DNA of 64,000 nt, from the NCBI GenBank assembly GCA_023374025.1, contig SIJG01000042.1, positions 930,001 through 994,000 of the forward strand. Direction: 5' to 3'. A program made the position numbers and the translations under genes. The notes below the pieces were generated by a model. That model saw only the letters and a program-made list of their open reading frames with translations. It was not told the origin of the DNA and made no database searches. Every line of letters starts with the position of its first letter. Within the stretch, counting starts at the first letter, position 1. Positions 11,967 through 23,428 of this stretch are shown one piece after another. This DNA is from Heterodera schachtii (Eukaryota; Nematoda; Chromadorea; Rhabditida; Heteroderidae).

Positions 11967-12466
11967 ATGGCCACTTACCTATTCATCGCTGCTGCTGCCT
12001 TCGGAGCAGGAATTGTAATGCTCCGTTTTCTTCATTTTTTTCAATTTGCATTTCATAACATTTTTGTCCCTTTCAGTACTGTTGGAAGGCGTACCTCGGC
12101 CCGATGCTCGACCAACCGAAGAGCGACGACGAGGAAAAGCCCAAGCAGGAAGGAGGCGAAGAAGCGACGACCGCCGGCGACAAGGAGGAGAAGAAGGCTG
12201 GCAGCAAGGGCGACAAGCACAAGAAGAAGGACAAGAAGGGCGAAGGCGCAGCAGCAGCACCAGCGGCGGACAAAAAGGAGGAGAAGCGCAAGGACAAACA
12301 CCGATCAAAGGAGGCGGGGAAGAGCGACGACAGCAAAGCGGGCAAGAAGGACAAGCACGGGAAGAAGGACAAGAAGGGCAAGAAGAAGGACACCGCCGAT
12401 GCATCCACCGTGGACGAAGCGCTGGGAGAACAGAGCACAGCGGAGACGAGCCAAGCAGAGGAATAG
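11967..12466 (+). CDS. Small lysine-rich protein with N-terminal membrane anchor
   Basis: The predicted protein has 145 residues in two exons, 11967-12014 and 12077-12466, joined across a 62-bp intron (GTAATG...TTTCAG). Residues 1-24 form a hydrophobic segment (MATYLFIAAAAFGAGIYCW) that could be a signal anchor. The rest is highly charged: tandem KHKKKDKKG-like blocks alternate with acidic and Ala/Ser-rich patches, and the C-terminus is acidic (ending AEE). Such a tail would be disordered. There is no recognised domain. The hydrophobic segment is long enough to be retained in a membrane with the Lys-rich part free; I cannot say on which side. A strong TATA box and polyadenylation signal suggest good expression. 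The intron start, in-frame join and stop are clear. Confidence 0.75.
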
Positions 12467-12747
12467 CCAGGCCGTGCTGCGTGCAAATGACAGTGTTCGA
12501 CGACGACGTCTCGCGACACCAACACACCCGTCCCTTGCTTTCGATCATTCCCTTCCCGTCCGATTGCTGTGTTTTGTCTGTTCCAATGCTTCCTAAATGT
12601 TCCCCTTGTGAACAGTGATCCTTCCTTATGTGACCTGAATATGTACATATTGTATACCCATTAATATATTGTGCTTCGCTTGTTCGATATTTGTGAAATC
12701 TCATTTATATTCATCGTCATTGTATTTATATACACATTTGATATATT

Positions 12748-12753
12748 AATAAA
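12748..12753 (+). terminator. Polyadenylation signal
   Basis: AATAAA lies about 280 bp after the stop of the lysine-rich protein gene, in an AT-rich 3' region. Confidence 0.5.
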
Positions 12754-12826
12754 ATGGCATATCGGTTGTGCATAAATTGTATAGTTTAATTCCGTGTTTC
12801 ATCGAGAAGACCTACCTGTTTTTGTC

Positions 12827-13421
12827 GGTAATACTGACTTTTACTGGTCCCATTAAAAAAGGGAATAAAAAGGCAGCTTTTTATGATTATTTGTGCTACT
12901 CGGGGGTTATCGGGGCCACTGGTCACGAATATTACATCAGAATTTTCATATGACATCATCTAATCTATGCTTTTTTTCAAGTCTATGATTTTTCATCAAG
13001 TTTTTCATTTTTTTAAAATTAGTCCAAAAAATGTTTTATGGGGATATCGGGGTCGCTGATCACGAATATGACATCCATTTCGACCAATTCCTAAACCCGG
13101 GTCCGAATTCGAACAAAAAATCGAAAGTTTACGTATTAACGAATTTCGAATTTTTCGTCTTAAAAATGCTTATATGATTTTTTATTGCAGGAATGATGGC
13201 TTCGGTTTGTTTCCATGCATTTAAACCATTTTCGAAACATAAATCCAAATTTCGAAAATTTGAACTTTCGTTTTCTGTTCGGGTCCGGGTTTAGTAATTG
13301 GTCGAAATGGATGTCATATTCGTGATCATCGGCCCCGATAACCCCCGAGTGGACCGAAGAACCGTAAAAAACAGCCTTTTTATTCTTTTTTTTTATGGGA
13401 CCAGTAAAAGTCAGTATTACC
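12827..13421. mobile_element. MITE with long inverted ends, family C
   Basis: The ends GGTAATACTGACTTTTACTG (left) and its inverted copy (right, ending at about 13421) continue inward through CTCGGGGGTTATCGGGGCC and ATCACGAATATGACATCC. The arms are over 100 bp with interruptions. The inner motif recurs many times in the window (8454, 13040, 31630, 37215, 47848, 49469). There is no coding content. It lies between the lysine-rich gene and APC1. Confidence 0.75.
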
Positions 13422-13571
13422 TTGATTTCACCCTTCTGCTGACGGCTTATTTTGTTTTGCGAAAAAAAATTTCTTTTTTACACTAATTCAGGAAATACGG
13501 TATTCTTTAGTACTTCAATTTTTTCAACTTGAGGGATTATTTAATGAATGTTCATTGACGAAAATAAGGAA

Positions 13572-16500
13572 ATGATCGTCCCAAAAACGACTAAAAAATT
13601 CGCTTCTACCTTTAAGGTAAAGGCAATTTGCGATAACTCATCACTAAAAATGTATTAATTTCCCTACATTTAGGGTTCTCAACTAATTGTAAATCACTTC
13701 GTTATTAATGGAATTGTCGCCAAACGCGTCGAGGCAATTGGACGCGAAGCGGTGGTTTTTAACGGCTGCTCAAATCGAATTGTCAAAAGATACGCAGTCG
13801 ATTTCGACCTGATAAATGTTTGGGTATTTGTTTTTGTAAATATCTTTCGACTTCAGGCGCTTTTCGTCACATTCTCTCCCAATTCCCCCGAGGATTACCT
13901 TTGTTTGGTTGGCTCCTCTCAGATTGATTTCTATGCTTTGGCTGACCAAATGTACTGCTCCTTGGCCCTTCCTTTTAAGGTTTTCATTTCCACTTTTTTT
14001 TGATGATTTTCATTTGTTGATAGATTTGTCAAGCAACTTCAGTCAGTTTTGGGCTTTTATTGGAGAGGAGTTCACTTCCCGGGGAATTTGGAAGGTCAGT
14101 GAATAAAAGTCGAGTTGTTCGTCTTGCACTCACTTCAATTTGTTTCCTTCCTTTCAGTTCGCCGTGCGCTGCTCAACTTTTCTCTCTGACTCATCCATAC
14201 AATGAAATTTTCCCGGTTTTATGCAAATTCAAGGATGACCCGAATTGCCATTATACGTTTCGCAATCGGAAAATGAAAGTTGTGTCTAAGGATGTCGGGG
14301 CAAATTGGACGGCTTCTGTTTTTGGACATAATGATTTGATCATGTGTTACGATTTCGAGGAGCACATCAATCACATTTTTATGATTCGAAAGTGTACTAA
14401 AGACGAGCGAATGGCCGCAAAAAGTGACCTCGGCATTATGAATTCTTCGGCACTGCTGCATACGCCGAGCTCGATGCAGTCATTTTACTCGCCAAACTTT
14501 TTCAATCGTCGTTTTATTGGTGATTTTTTAATTACTTAATGTACGAAAATTAAAGTGTGGGTCGAATGGGCGCCAGCCTGTTTTTGGGGTATAACTCCTT
14601 TCACAGTTAATTGAATTGTTATACTTTTAATATCATTCGATAGCCATAACTGTTCTTTATTTGCCTACGAAATTTCGATAAATTTTTTAAGTTTTAAAAA
14701 AGTTACGACCAAAAAACTTCAAAAAACTGGTTTTCCAAATTTTTGGTCGTAACTTATTAAAACTTAAACAATTCATATAAAAATAGAGAACACTTAGAGC
14801 TATCGAATGATATTAAAATCATTCAATTCTATCAACTATGAAAGGAGTTATACCCCAAAAACCGGGCTGGCGCCCATTCGACCCGCTTTAAAAAATTTCT
14901 GAATCAAAAAGGTGTCCCCCCCCCCTTTATTTAAAAAATCAAAACCAATACTTTTTAACTAGCGCCGAATTTTAATGATTGGGTGTTTCTCTTAAAGTAG
15001 TACACTTCATCCCCCCGTCGTATCCTTCAAGGAAATTTAAAAAAATACCAAAACTAAGATTTTTTCAAAAAAAATCATTTTTTTAAATTTTCAAAAATTG
15101 GAGATTTTCAAGATTAGCTAATTAATCGTCTTAAGAGAACCAATTGGGTGTTTCAAACAATGCGCATTTCCACTCGCCATGTGTCTCAATGAATCCGTTG
15201 ACATTTTCCAACACATCGCAAAATCAGCAAAGACAGCAGCAACAACAGTCGGCCAACATTTCGGACGGCGCTTCCGTCGCCGGTTTCGCGTCTAAAGTGA
15301 CGCCCGTCCGGCGCTATTACACGCGTTCCATTGCAGCGGCAGAACGGACGGCTTTCGCGGTCAATTCCAACACTTTCAGCGCCGTCTCATCATATCCTTC
15401 GACTGTGGAAAAGTCTCCGCTTTTGAGGTGAACAAAGATATTTATTGTCGGTTTAGTAAGGCTTTTTTTCATTTAGGTCATTGGAACACAGCGCAACTTT
15501 AAATCGGATGAAATTGAAAAAGAAATTGGCAATGGTCACGAGTGGCAGCAGTCTCTTCGCGCCTCGTCAAATTGACATGAGCGACTTGTTGAGTTTTGGT
15601 GGTGACAGAGACGACGCCTCGGATGACCCTCCGACGTCGTTGGACATGGCGGTGGAGTTTTGTTTGCATTGGCTCTGGGCCGAGAGTCCGGACGACGCTG
15701 CCCTCGCCGGACCCGTTTTGTCGCTGGGCACTGAAAAAGTAGCCTCGAAGTTGCAGCGTCTTCGCGTGTCCTCCTCCGCCAGTTCGCATTCGGAGGACAA
15801 AGGCGAAGGTCGCAGTGGCACTGCTTTGGCATTGAACTAAAATGCTTCTTATTAATTTAGTTAGCAGAATGGCCTCCACTTTCTTCATTAGTCGGAATTT
15901 GTTCGACAAAAACGACCGTCACATCGTTTTCCACGTCCCCCACGACCGTCGCATTCGCATCCTCCGACTTTCCTTCACTAAGGGCCTCAGACAGCCTTCC
16001 TTCGTGTCTTCCCCGCTGCTTCCCAATTGCTCTCTGCTCCATTCGTCTTCCATTTTCGCGAGTGCGGCGATTCCTTTTTTGGTGTCCCCTTTTTCGATGG
16101 CTTTCATAATTTGCTTCCTCGTCAGCATTCCTCCTACTTTATGGTGCTCGATGCTTCGAGTCTCTCCGATGACCAATTTTTTGTGCCGCCTTCGGTCTCG
16201 CTTTACCATGGTCACCACAAATTGGGTTCAATTGCCTTGAACATTGGTCCAAATTCGCATTTACTCCGTCTTCTTCCGGCTGGCCGATGTTCTCAGAGTT
16301 TCAATTTATTTTCCCTTCAGGTGCCAACAACATTCACTTTTATAGCCCGTAGCAAATGGGGACATTTTTGTAATTTTGAACAGTTTTTTTAAATTTTTCG
16401 GGAGCAAAAGCTTTTGATATTTGCAAAAATATTTCGTTTGCACTACCGGAGCAATTTATAGTGAAGAAAAAAACGACATATTTTTAATGGATTTTTCTGG

Positions 16501-19500
16501 CATGATGACTTAAATTCGATATTACTTTTTAGGCAATTACAGCCGGTGAAGAAGAAGCCAATTCGGAGACGCATTTTGGACAATTAGAAACTCAGAATTT
16601 TTTATACGAATTGCAATTGGGATTTGCCACGGGGACGGCGAATCGTTGTTTCCACGCAATTTGTGTCTCTTTGGGGCCCGATCGTCAATTGGACATTTTG
16701 TCACGTTTAATAAGCACAAATCCCTGGAGAATCGTTCTTGCTGCCGAACAAATCCCATGCATAAATGAATTGTCAGCAGGTCGCGTGGAATTGGCACTTT
16801 TATTTGAGCTGATCTTCACTCACTTCGGAATTGAACCGACCACGGAATTGCCTTATCGACAATTGGTTAAAAGTTTGGGACAGAATACGCTTAATTAATC
16901 GACAATTTTAAGTTAGGCCGAATCGGGAAACACATGGGCGAAGACTTGCAGGAAGGGTCGACTCCGAAACGGACGCGGCTGAACGATTTGACCACCGAAC
17001 TTGCCGAAAATGACGAGGTAGTTCAAACAATAATAAATGCCAATTTGGGACTTCGAACGTAAAGGCATGGAACAAATTGCGAGCGGACATGGACTTGATT
17101 CAGTCAATCTCCGATTTGTATGAAATTTTAGTCACACAGAACGCATAGGTTTTAATCATTTATCACAGAAATGTTAAATGCATTCGTCATTTGTATCAAA
17201 TGAAAATCTTGGAGCGGCGTGTTCTAAATTTTCTGAGGAAATTTGCTGACAATGCGAAGGACGATGGACAGCGGAAAACTGCGCAAACGAAAGGCATTCG
17301 TTCGAATTCCGAGCATTTGGCAACTGCAAATGCATTCGATTGGTACAGCAAATAACTCGTATATTTGTTTAGAATTCTTGCATTGTTCAGGAAGCAAAAA
17401 TACTCTGATGCCCACAAATGGGTCACAGTCCCGCGGTGGACGACGGATTTGAGACTTTACAATGTTAAGCAAATGCTCGATCCATCGATGCCAATTTTAA
17501 TCCCGAATAAAGCATTTGGGGTAAGGAAAGGATGAAAAAGGGTTGTGAGTGTCTCCGTTGTTTGAACTTTTGGGAATGATAACATTCGATTGTTTTAGAA
17601 ACGAGTCTTTGATTCAAATTAAGCTTTCGTTCAACGATGTCCAACAGCGTGAACAGCACGAACAATTCCTCGTGTCGGTGGCTATCCGTACGCTCACCCG
17701 TCCGTTTGGTCAAGCGATGCTGCATTTCCGTACCCGTCATTGTTTCTCGGACGAAAATTCGGACCCTGCGATGGGCATGCGACAGATTTGTCTGAATGGC
17801 CGAGTTCACCCCGGCCGTAACCAAGTGGACTATCCGCTCAACGATTCATTTCCCGTTTGCTGCTCTTCGGGTTTCATCAAAATTCAAATAATTTAGACCC
17901 ATAAAATTGCTATGGATTGGGCTAATTTTTACAACGCTTTGGCCCATGGCCTTTCCTTTTGCGGCGACTTTCCACGGCGTCTTTTCTCCAATAATTCATC
18001 TGAAAATGAATTACCCAACACTGTTCGGGCCGGCCTTATTTTAGCCGCTGGTTTTGTGGGCAACGTGCGAAGCATGATGAATTTGTACGACATTCACCTG
18101 CTGCTCACTCAAAACAATAGACATTTGGTCATCGCATTGCTCGTCGGATGTGCGGCAGCCCACCGAGGGACGAGCGAAGTGCACGTAATGAATTTGGGGG
18201 GGGGGGGGGGAGAGAAACGCGGTACATCAAAATGTACAGGGGTTCTTGAGAGGGTGCACTCAATTGTTATGCCCATTTACGGGGGGGGGGGCATGGAAGG
18301 GGGCTTGGCTTATGTTACGGCGTGCTGGCGCATTTTATAAATTCCGCCAAATGGTAAGAAATCAAAAAATAATTTTTCACAGATATACAAAATCATCGCC
18401 ACTCATTTGCCTTTCCTCCTCCAACCGACTCTCTGCGAATTTCGCATCGATTTGGTCGTACAAACTGCCGCCCTTCTCTCCTTGGGACTTCTCTTCTGTG
18501 AGACCACAAATCACACTGTGTCAAGCCAGTAATATTAACGCAATGGGCTGACAATTATTTGAATTTTTTCCATTTAAAATGAATTAACGTCCTATTTCAG
18601 AACTTTTTGTTCACGGTATGCTACATTGACTCCCTCAACAAATTTTTTTTGTATCAGAAAATTTCTCTGGCAAAAAAATATAAAGTTTTTTAAGAAAAAA
18701 CAATTCCTCCCCCCATAAAAATTATTTACTATAAAATTAAAACATTAATTTTGCAATTTTAAAAAAAATGTGAGGGTAGTGATTGTGAGATGGGGGAGGG
18801 GGGGGGGGGGTGAATTGATACGGGGTGGGGAGTTCGAACTGCTCCCTTCTTGTCAGCCTTAGGGTATCATATTTGCTATTTCACGGTAACGTAATTTTTT
18901 GTCAGGCTTTTGAATCAAATGTCCTTAGAAGTGCCGTGTGAAAGCGACCAATCTTCAGGTGATTAGTCCTTCAGACCGAAATGCACAAAAAACAACACAA
19001 AAATACAAATTTTCATTTATGTTCTAATAACCTATTTTTGGGTATGTATTTTTTTTTGTTGCCCCGTTAAAAAAACAAACAAAAATACCAATGGTTGAAG
19101 AAGATTATAATTGTGCATTCTTTATTCTGACCAATTTCTTTTACACTTTTCCCTTAAGATCGCTATTCCTTTGTGCTGGCCGCTGGTTTCGCAATTGGGC
19201 TGATTAATTTGGGTTGTCCTTTCAATTTCAAGTCAGTTCATTTAAGTCCATTCTTTTTAGGAAAAGGCAAAGAAATTAGTGACACTGAAATTGCCATTTC
19301 GTCGTCTCCCTCGTTGAAAGACCGTCTGATTAAACTGCTAAAGGGGGCTGAGCGAAGGATGGCCTATTTGAACTACGACCAAGTCCAATGCCCTTGCATG
19401 CGTGCCAACAATGTGGTGGGGCCAAGGATGGGCGGGACGAATTCGTCGCTTGGCCGTGCTTACACGCCCGGGGGAGGAGGTATTGAAGGAGTGGTCGAGA

Positions 19501-21286
19501 GTTTGAACGGTGGACAGTCCCAAAATGGGAGCAGACTGAGTCGTTTTCAGGTGCCAACCACAACAACGGAGGAACGTCCGGACAATCGGCCGCACGGCAC
19601 GCTGACCATTCCGGCATTGGCCAGCCGTGCTCCAGCCACGTGCGCGAACTGCCCACGCTGAACACCCATTTGACTTCTCCCGCAGCAGCCGTCGCTCTCG
19701 GCCTCATTTATCTGCGAACAGGCGATTGTTGGATCAGAGAAACGCTGGCAATTGCTGACACATTTTACGAGATTGACCAAATTCGGTGGAACCGATTTCT
19801 CAACGACCCAATGCTAATTTTGCTTTTTAGTCCTGACATGCTAATGATTCGCACTTTTTCGCGTTGCCTTGTCGATTTCGAAGACATTAAATGCACGAGA
19901 GAATGGGTCGATGCCCAAATTCCGCAGATAATTCGTAAATATGTCAAACGCTTTTTGGAAGTCAAGTCCAAGGAGGACATGTGGTGGTCCGATTTCATTG
20001 ACATGGCCACAGTTGCAAAAGTAACGCATTTATTTTAATTTTTTTTTCAATTTCATTCCATTATAGGCTTATTTCTATTGTTTTGCTGGTGCTTCTTTCG
20101 CAATGGCTTTACGTTTTGCCTCAAAATGGGAAATTAAAGCACTTCAAGTCATTGTATGCCATTTCAAAAATAAATTAACTGCCATTTATTCAATTATTTA
20201 GACTTTTTTATCCAATAGACTATTCTAACAATGAGTAATTAAACATCTTAAGACAATCACATTCTAGAAGACCACAAAAAATTATAATTTATGACCTCCA
20301 CCCCCCTTTATGTTTTTTTATGTAAGTCTAAACATTTTTTGTATATTTTTTAGCAAAGTTTTTACGAAATTCTCAAAACTGACACGAGTGAACTTGCCAC
20401 GTCAACGGAGGGACATTCACCAGTCGATCTGGCACATCAAGCCGGAAAAAACTGCATTAATGCTTGCATCAATGTTGCGGCGCTTAGCATGGCATTGGTT
20501 AGTGGGAGAAAAAAAACCCGAAAACAGTCAACCAGGGACAGATGGAACCCGGGGGATGTGCAAAAACGGGGTAATAATTTTTAGAAGTGTCCCAAGGGTG
20601 GCCAGACCTTTAGTTTTGGTTAACCTATTGAAAAATAATTTAAATATATTTGTTATGAGAAAGTCTATGCTTTAGGTAATGGCTGGCAGTGGTGACCTTC
20701 ATACGACGCGCATTCTTCGCAAAATTCGAAATACTTTCGACAAAATTGGAGAAGCGCCGATTCCGAGAGACACTTCCGTGCACAGTCTGCACGTGTCCAC
20801 AAATATGGCATTGGGACTGTTGTATTTGGGCCATGGAAGGTGGGCTCGGAGATGGACGAGGGGGGGGGGGGGTACACGGAGGACGAGGGAAGTGCCGTTG
20901 GTCAGCAGGTCCATACTCCCCTCCCCCCCCCCCACAAAAATGGATTTAGGGGATTCAGCGGGCACACCCCCCCCCCCCTTCCCCCCGCCCCCGGAGGACC
21001 CAATAAATAATCCGCTGCCCTTAATGTTTGCCTTTTCAGACTTTGCTTCTCCGACTCCAACTTGGCAATCGCTTCGCTGGTCATTTCGCTTTTCCCCCTC
21101 TTCCCCCATTCCATCACCGACAATCGCTTTTACTTCCAATCCATCCGTTTTCTTTGGGTTTTGGCCGTTCGTCCCTCTTCCCGAAGTGACACCGCCAAAG
21201 AGCAATTGGACACAGAGAATGCCTTTGCTCAACAAACTGTCAATTGTCCACGATGTGGAAATATAACAGTGAATAAATGTTTATAA
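13572..21286 (+). CDS. mat-2: Anaphase-promoting complex subunit 1 (APC1/MAT-2)
   Basis: APC1 is the largest scaffold of the APC/C ubiquitin ligase that drives exit from mitosis and meiosis. The first exons are 13572-13616, 13674-13817, 13857-13979, 14024-14094 and 14158 to about 14520, covering the N-terminal propeller (FSLTHPYNEIFPVLCK region). Later collinear matches to APC1 are a Gln/Ser-rich linker (15.2-15.8 kb), the middle domain (16.5-16.9 kb), PVGRGMF-like RPFGQAMLHF (17.6-17.8 kb), and proteasome/cyclosome repeats. The repeats include NIHDYL-like LYDIHLLL (18.1 kb), LPFLLQPTLCEF (18.4 kb), LAAGFAIGLINLG (19.2 kb), SPAAAVALGLIYLRTGD (19.7 kb), VMAGSGDLHTT and NMALGLLYLGHGR (20.7-20.8 kb), and HSITDNRFYFQS (21.1 kb). 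Not all exon edges were fixed. The frame ends soon after the segment equivalent to the human LYVLAAEPR motif, so the C-terminal region of several hundred residues in human APC1 is absent or highly diverged. Confidence 0.88.
14557..14887. mobile_element. Foldback MITE inside an APC1 intron
   Basis: The two halves are inverted copies: GGGTCGAATGGGCGCCAGCC plus GGGGTATAACTCCTTTCA on the left, with the reverse complement on the right, and matching TATCGAATGATATTAAAAT-like arms inside. Total length is about 330 bp with no coding content. It lies directly after the exon ending near 14520. Confidence 0.8.
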
Positions 21287-21851
21287 ATGTGGATGAATTA
21301 GGAAAGCATATTTATATATTTACTCGAACCGCGGACCCAAATTCGAACAAAGTCGAAAACTCAAAAAATTTCAAAATTCACTTCTATGTTCAAACCGATG
21401 CGCAATGGTTTCTAGTTAATTTTTTGCTTTTTTAATCTATTTTGGGTAATAGTACGGATTGTACCCCCCCTTTTTCGAAAAACAAAATTTTTGAAATTTT
21501 TTTCGAGAAAAGATCATATTAGGGGGTTTTAAGGGTCGGAGAATCCAAATCTTACATTAATTTTGACCTATGTCGGACCCCGAACCCGAATTCAAGCAAA
21601 AAGTCGAAAATTTAAATTTTCGAGTTTTTTATTTGGTCTAAAATGGCTTTTACATATCGAGAAACGGAAAATATTGATCATATGATCCAGAGCCAAAAAT
21701 GGTCGAAATATATACCAATCGATAGCTCTCGGTCTGTAATGGAAGAATCCGAAAGAATTTTTCTGCGGCAACCAATCCCTGAAGAGTTACAGACCCGGGA
21801 CTGAAATGGCCAAATGGCTTTGGGACTGAACCGTCCACTGGCTTAAAATGC

Positions 21852-22430
21852 ATGGAATTGCGACAAAATGAATATGAATCAATTCCGCACGGTCTGCTAA
21901 TCATGAATCCGAAAGAATTTTTGGATAAAAATGAAATTGACAAAAGTTAGACTCCCCTCAAAATCGGTTCAGCCAAAAAAAAAAAAAAAATTCTCAAATA
22001 TAAAAGATGAATTTTGCTTATTGCGCTAAAAAACCGCCGCACACTCGACTACGGCGGCCAGTAGGTGGGGCGAGACTACGGGCTACGGAAGAAGTCCGCG
22101 CGTGATCCGCAGGCGGTTGACTGATTGGCGGGGGCCCTTCGGGCCCCCGCAGTCAACCGCCTGTGGCGCTCGTCAGACTTTTTCCTCCGCCCTCCGTCTC
22201 GCCCCACTACTTGCTCCGTCTTCGCATGCTCCCTTTTGCGAAGTTCGAAAGCTACAAGTGGTCATAAGCGTTTTTTGGCTCACTAAATTGGTTTTTTTTA
22301 TCACAGTAATTTTTAGAGGTTTTGATGACCCATAACTTTTGTCAATTTCATTTTTATCCAAAAATTCTTTCGGATTCATGATTAGCAGACCGTGCGGAAT
22401 TGATTCATATTCATTTTGTCGCAATTCCAT
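21852..22430. mobile_element. Foldback element with 98-bp perfect arms and a central GC hairpin
   Basis: Positions 21852-21949 and 22333-22430 are 98-bp inverted repeats with no mismatch that I can see. The centre (22110-22163) forms a second stem: 13 bp (CAGGCGGTTGACT/AGTCAACCGCCTG) plus 10 bp (GCGGGGGCCC/GGGCCCCCGC) closing a TTC loop. The midpoint of the arms (22141) coincides with this loop. Between arms and hairpin a degenerate match (AGTAGGTGGGGCGAGAC) is also inverted. No protein is encoded, and no target duplication was identified. Confidence 0.8.
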
Positions 22431-22650
22431 TTTTCTTCAAAAAGGGGGCGGGCAACCATCGGACGGCAGTGTTACCGACTGGGTATAAAAATTTCAAAAA
22501 AATCGCTGGAAAATTTTTTGAAAATTTATTCCCGGCTGTGTTATGTCTCGACCGTGTTTCGGCGGCTGTGTTTTGTTTTGTTCTGTTCCGTCATAGGACA
22601 TCCTTGAATTTAGCCCTCCCTATTTAGAAAGTTTGAAGCGGCCTTATTTC

Positions 22651-22900
22651 AGGGTGCCGATCGAAAATTTAACAAAATAAGAACATCAAGGCCAAAAAAT
22701 AAGATTTTTGGGTCAAAAATAAGAACATTTTGCAAAATTGCTTTAAATCGCTTGTATAACATTTTATTCAATTAATATAGAATTAACTTTCGTATTTTTC
22801 GCCTCCCATGATCATTTTTAACAATTTTGGGGAGGAAATACGCAAATCGTACATTTAATGCAATCGGGCTCAAAAAAAATATATAAGATTTTACGATTTT
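22651..22900 (-). mobile_element. Fragment of a hAT-like MITE (same family as 36262-37085)
   Basis: Reading from 22655, CAGGGTGCCGATCGAAAAT, AATAAGAACATCAAGGCC and CTCCCATGATCATTTTTAAC match the reverse complement of the right end of the element at 36262-37085. The other end was not found, so this copy is truncated or diverged. Confidence 0.65.
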
Positions 22901-23428
22901 TTTTTGCGGCGCATTTTTCAAAGAATTTGTCCAAATTCTTTAAACTTTAAAATTTGGCTTAATGATTAAAATTCCGAAAATAATTTCCTGCAGTGCTTAT
23001 CGGTACCCCCAAAACCCTCCTGCTCCCAAAAAAAAATTTTTTGTGAAAAGAGCCGCAAAATGGGTATTTCTGTTTTTGTTGAATTTAATATTTTAAATTT
23101 TCCATTTGTGTTTTTAAAATGGTCCTTTGATCCTTTGAAAACTAGCTCGAACGAAATGAGCCCTAAAGCTCAATGAAAATTTAAATAATCCAAAATGATT
23201 AACGGCAAAAAACATCCTTAAAATAGGCATTTTATTCAAAGATTCGACGGGGATTCACAAAGAAAATGCGAAATGATCACTATTTTAACAAATCACAGAA
23301 AAGAAAAAGAAATCAATTTCGATCTTCCTCATTTTTTTTTACAAAAATTGGTAGGTAAAAAAACTTAACTTTTACATAAATTTAGTCAGACAAAACCTTG
23401 GCATCCCTTGCCAAAATATGAAAGTGAT
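22901..23428. other. Non-coding AT-rich DNA
   Basis: No coding signal or clear repeat edge is visible. It forms the downstream flank of the minus-strand gene that stops at 23429. Confidence 0.4.

Noticed and set aside
12046..12704. Long alternative frames over the lysine-rich gene on both strands
   Set aside because: Shadows of the repetitive AAG/GAG-rich coding frame; only the spliced + frame has a start, clean intron and stop with polyadenylation signal.
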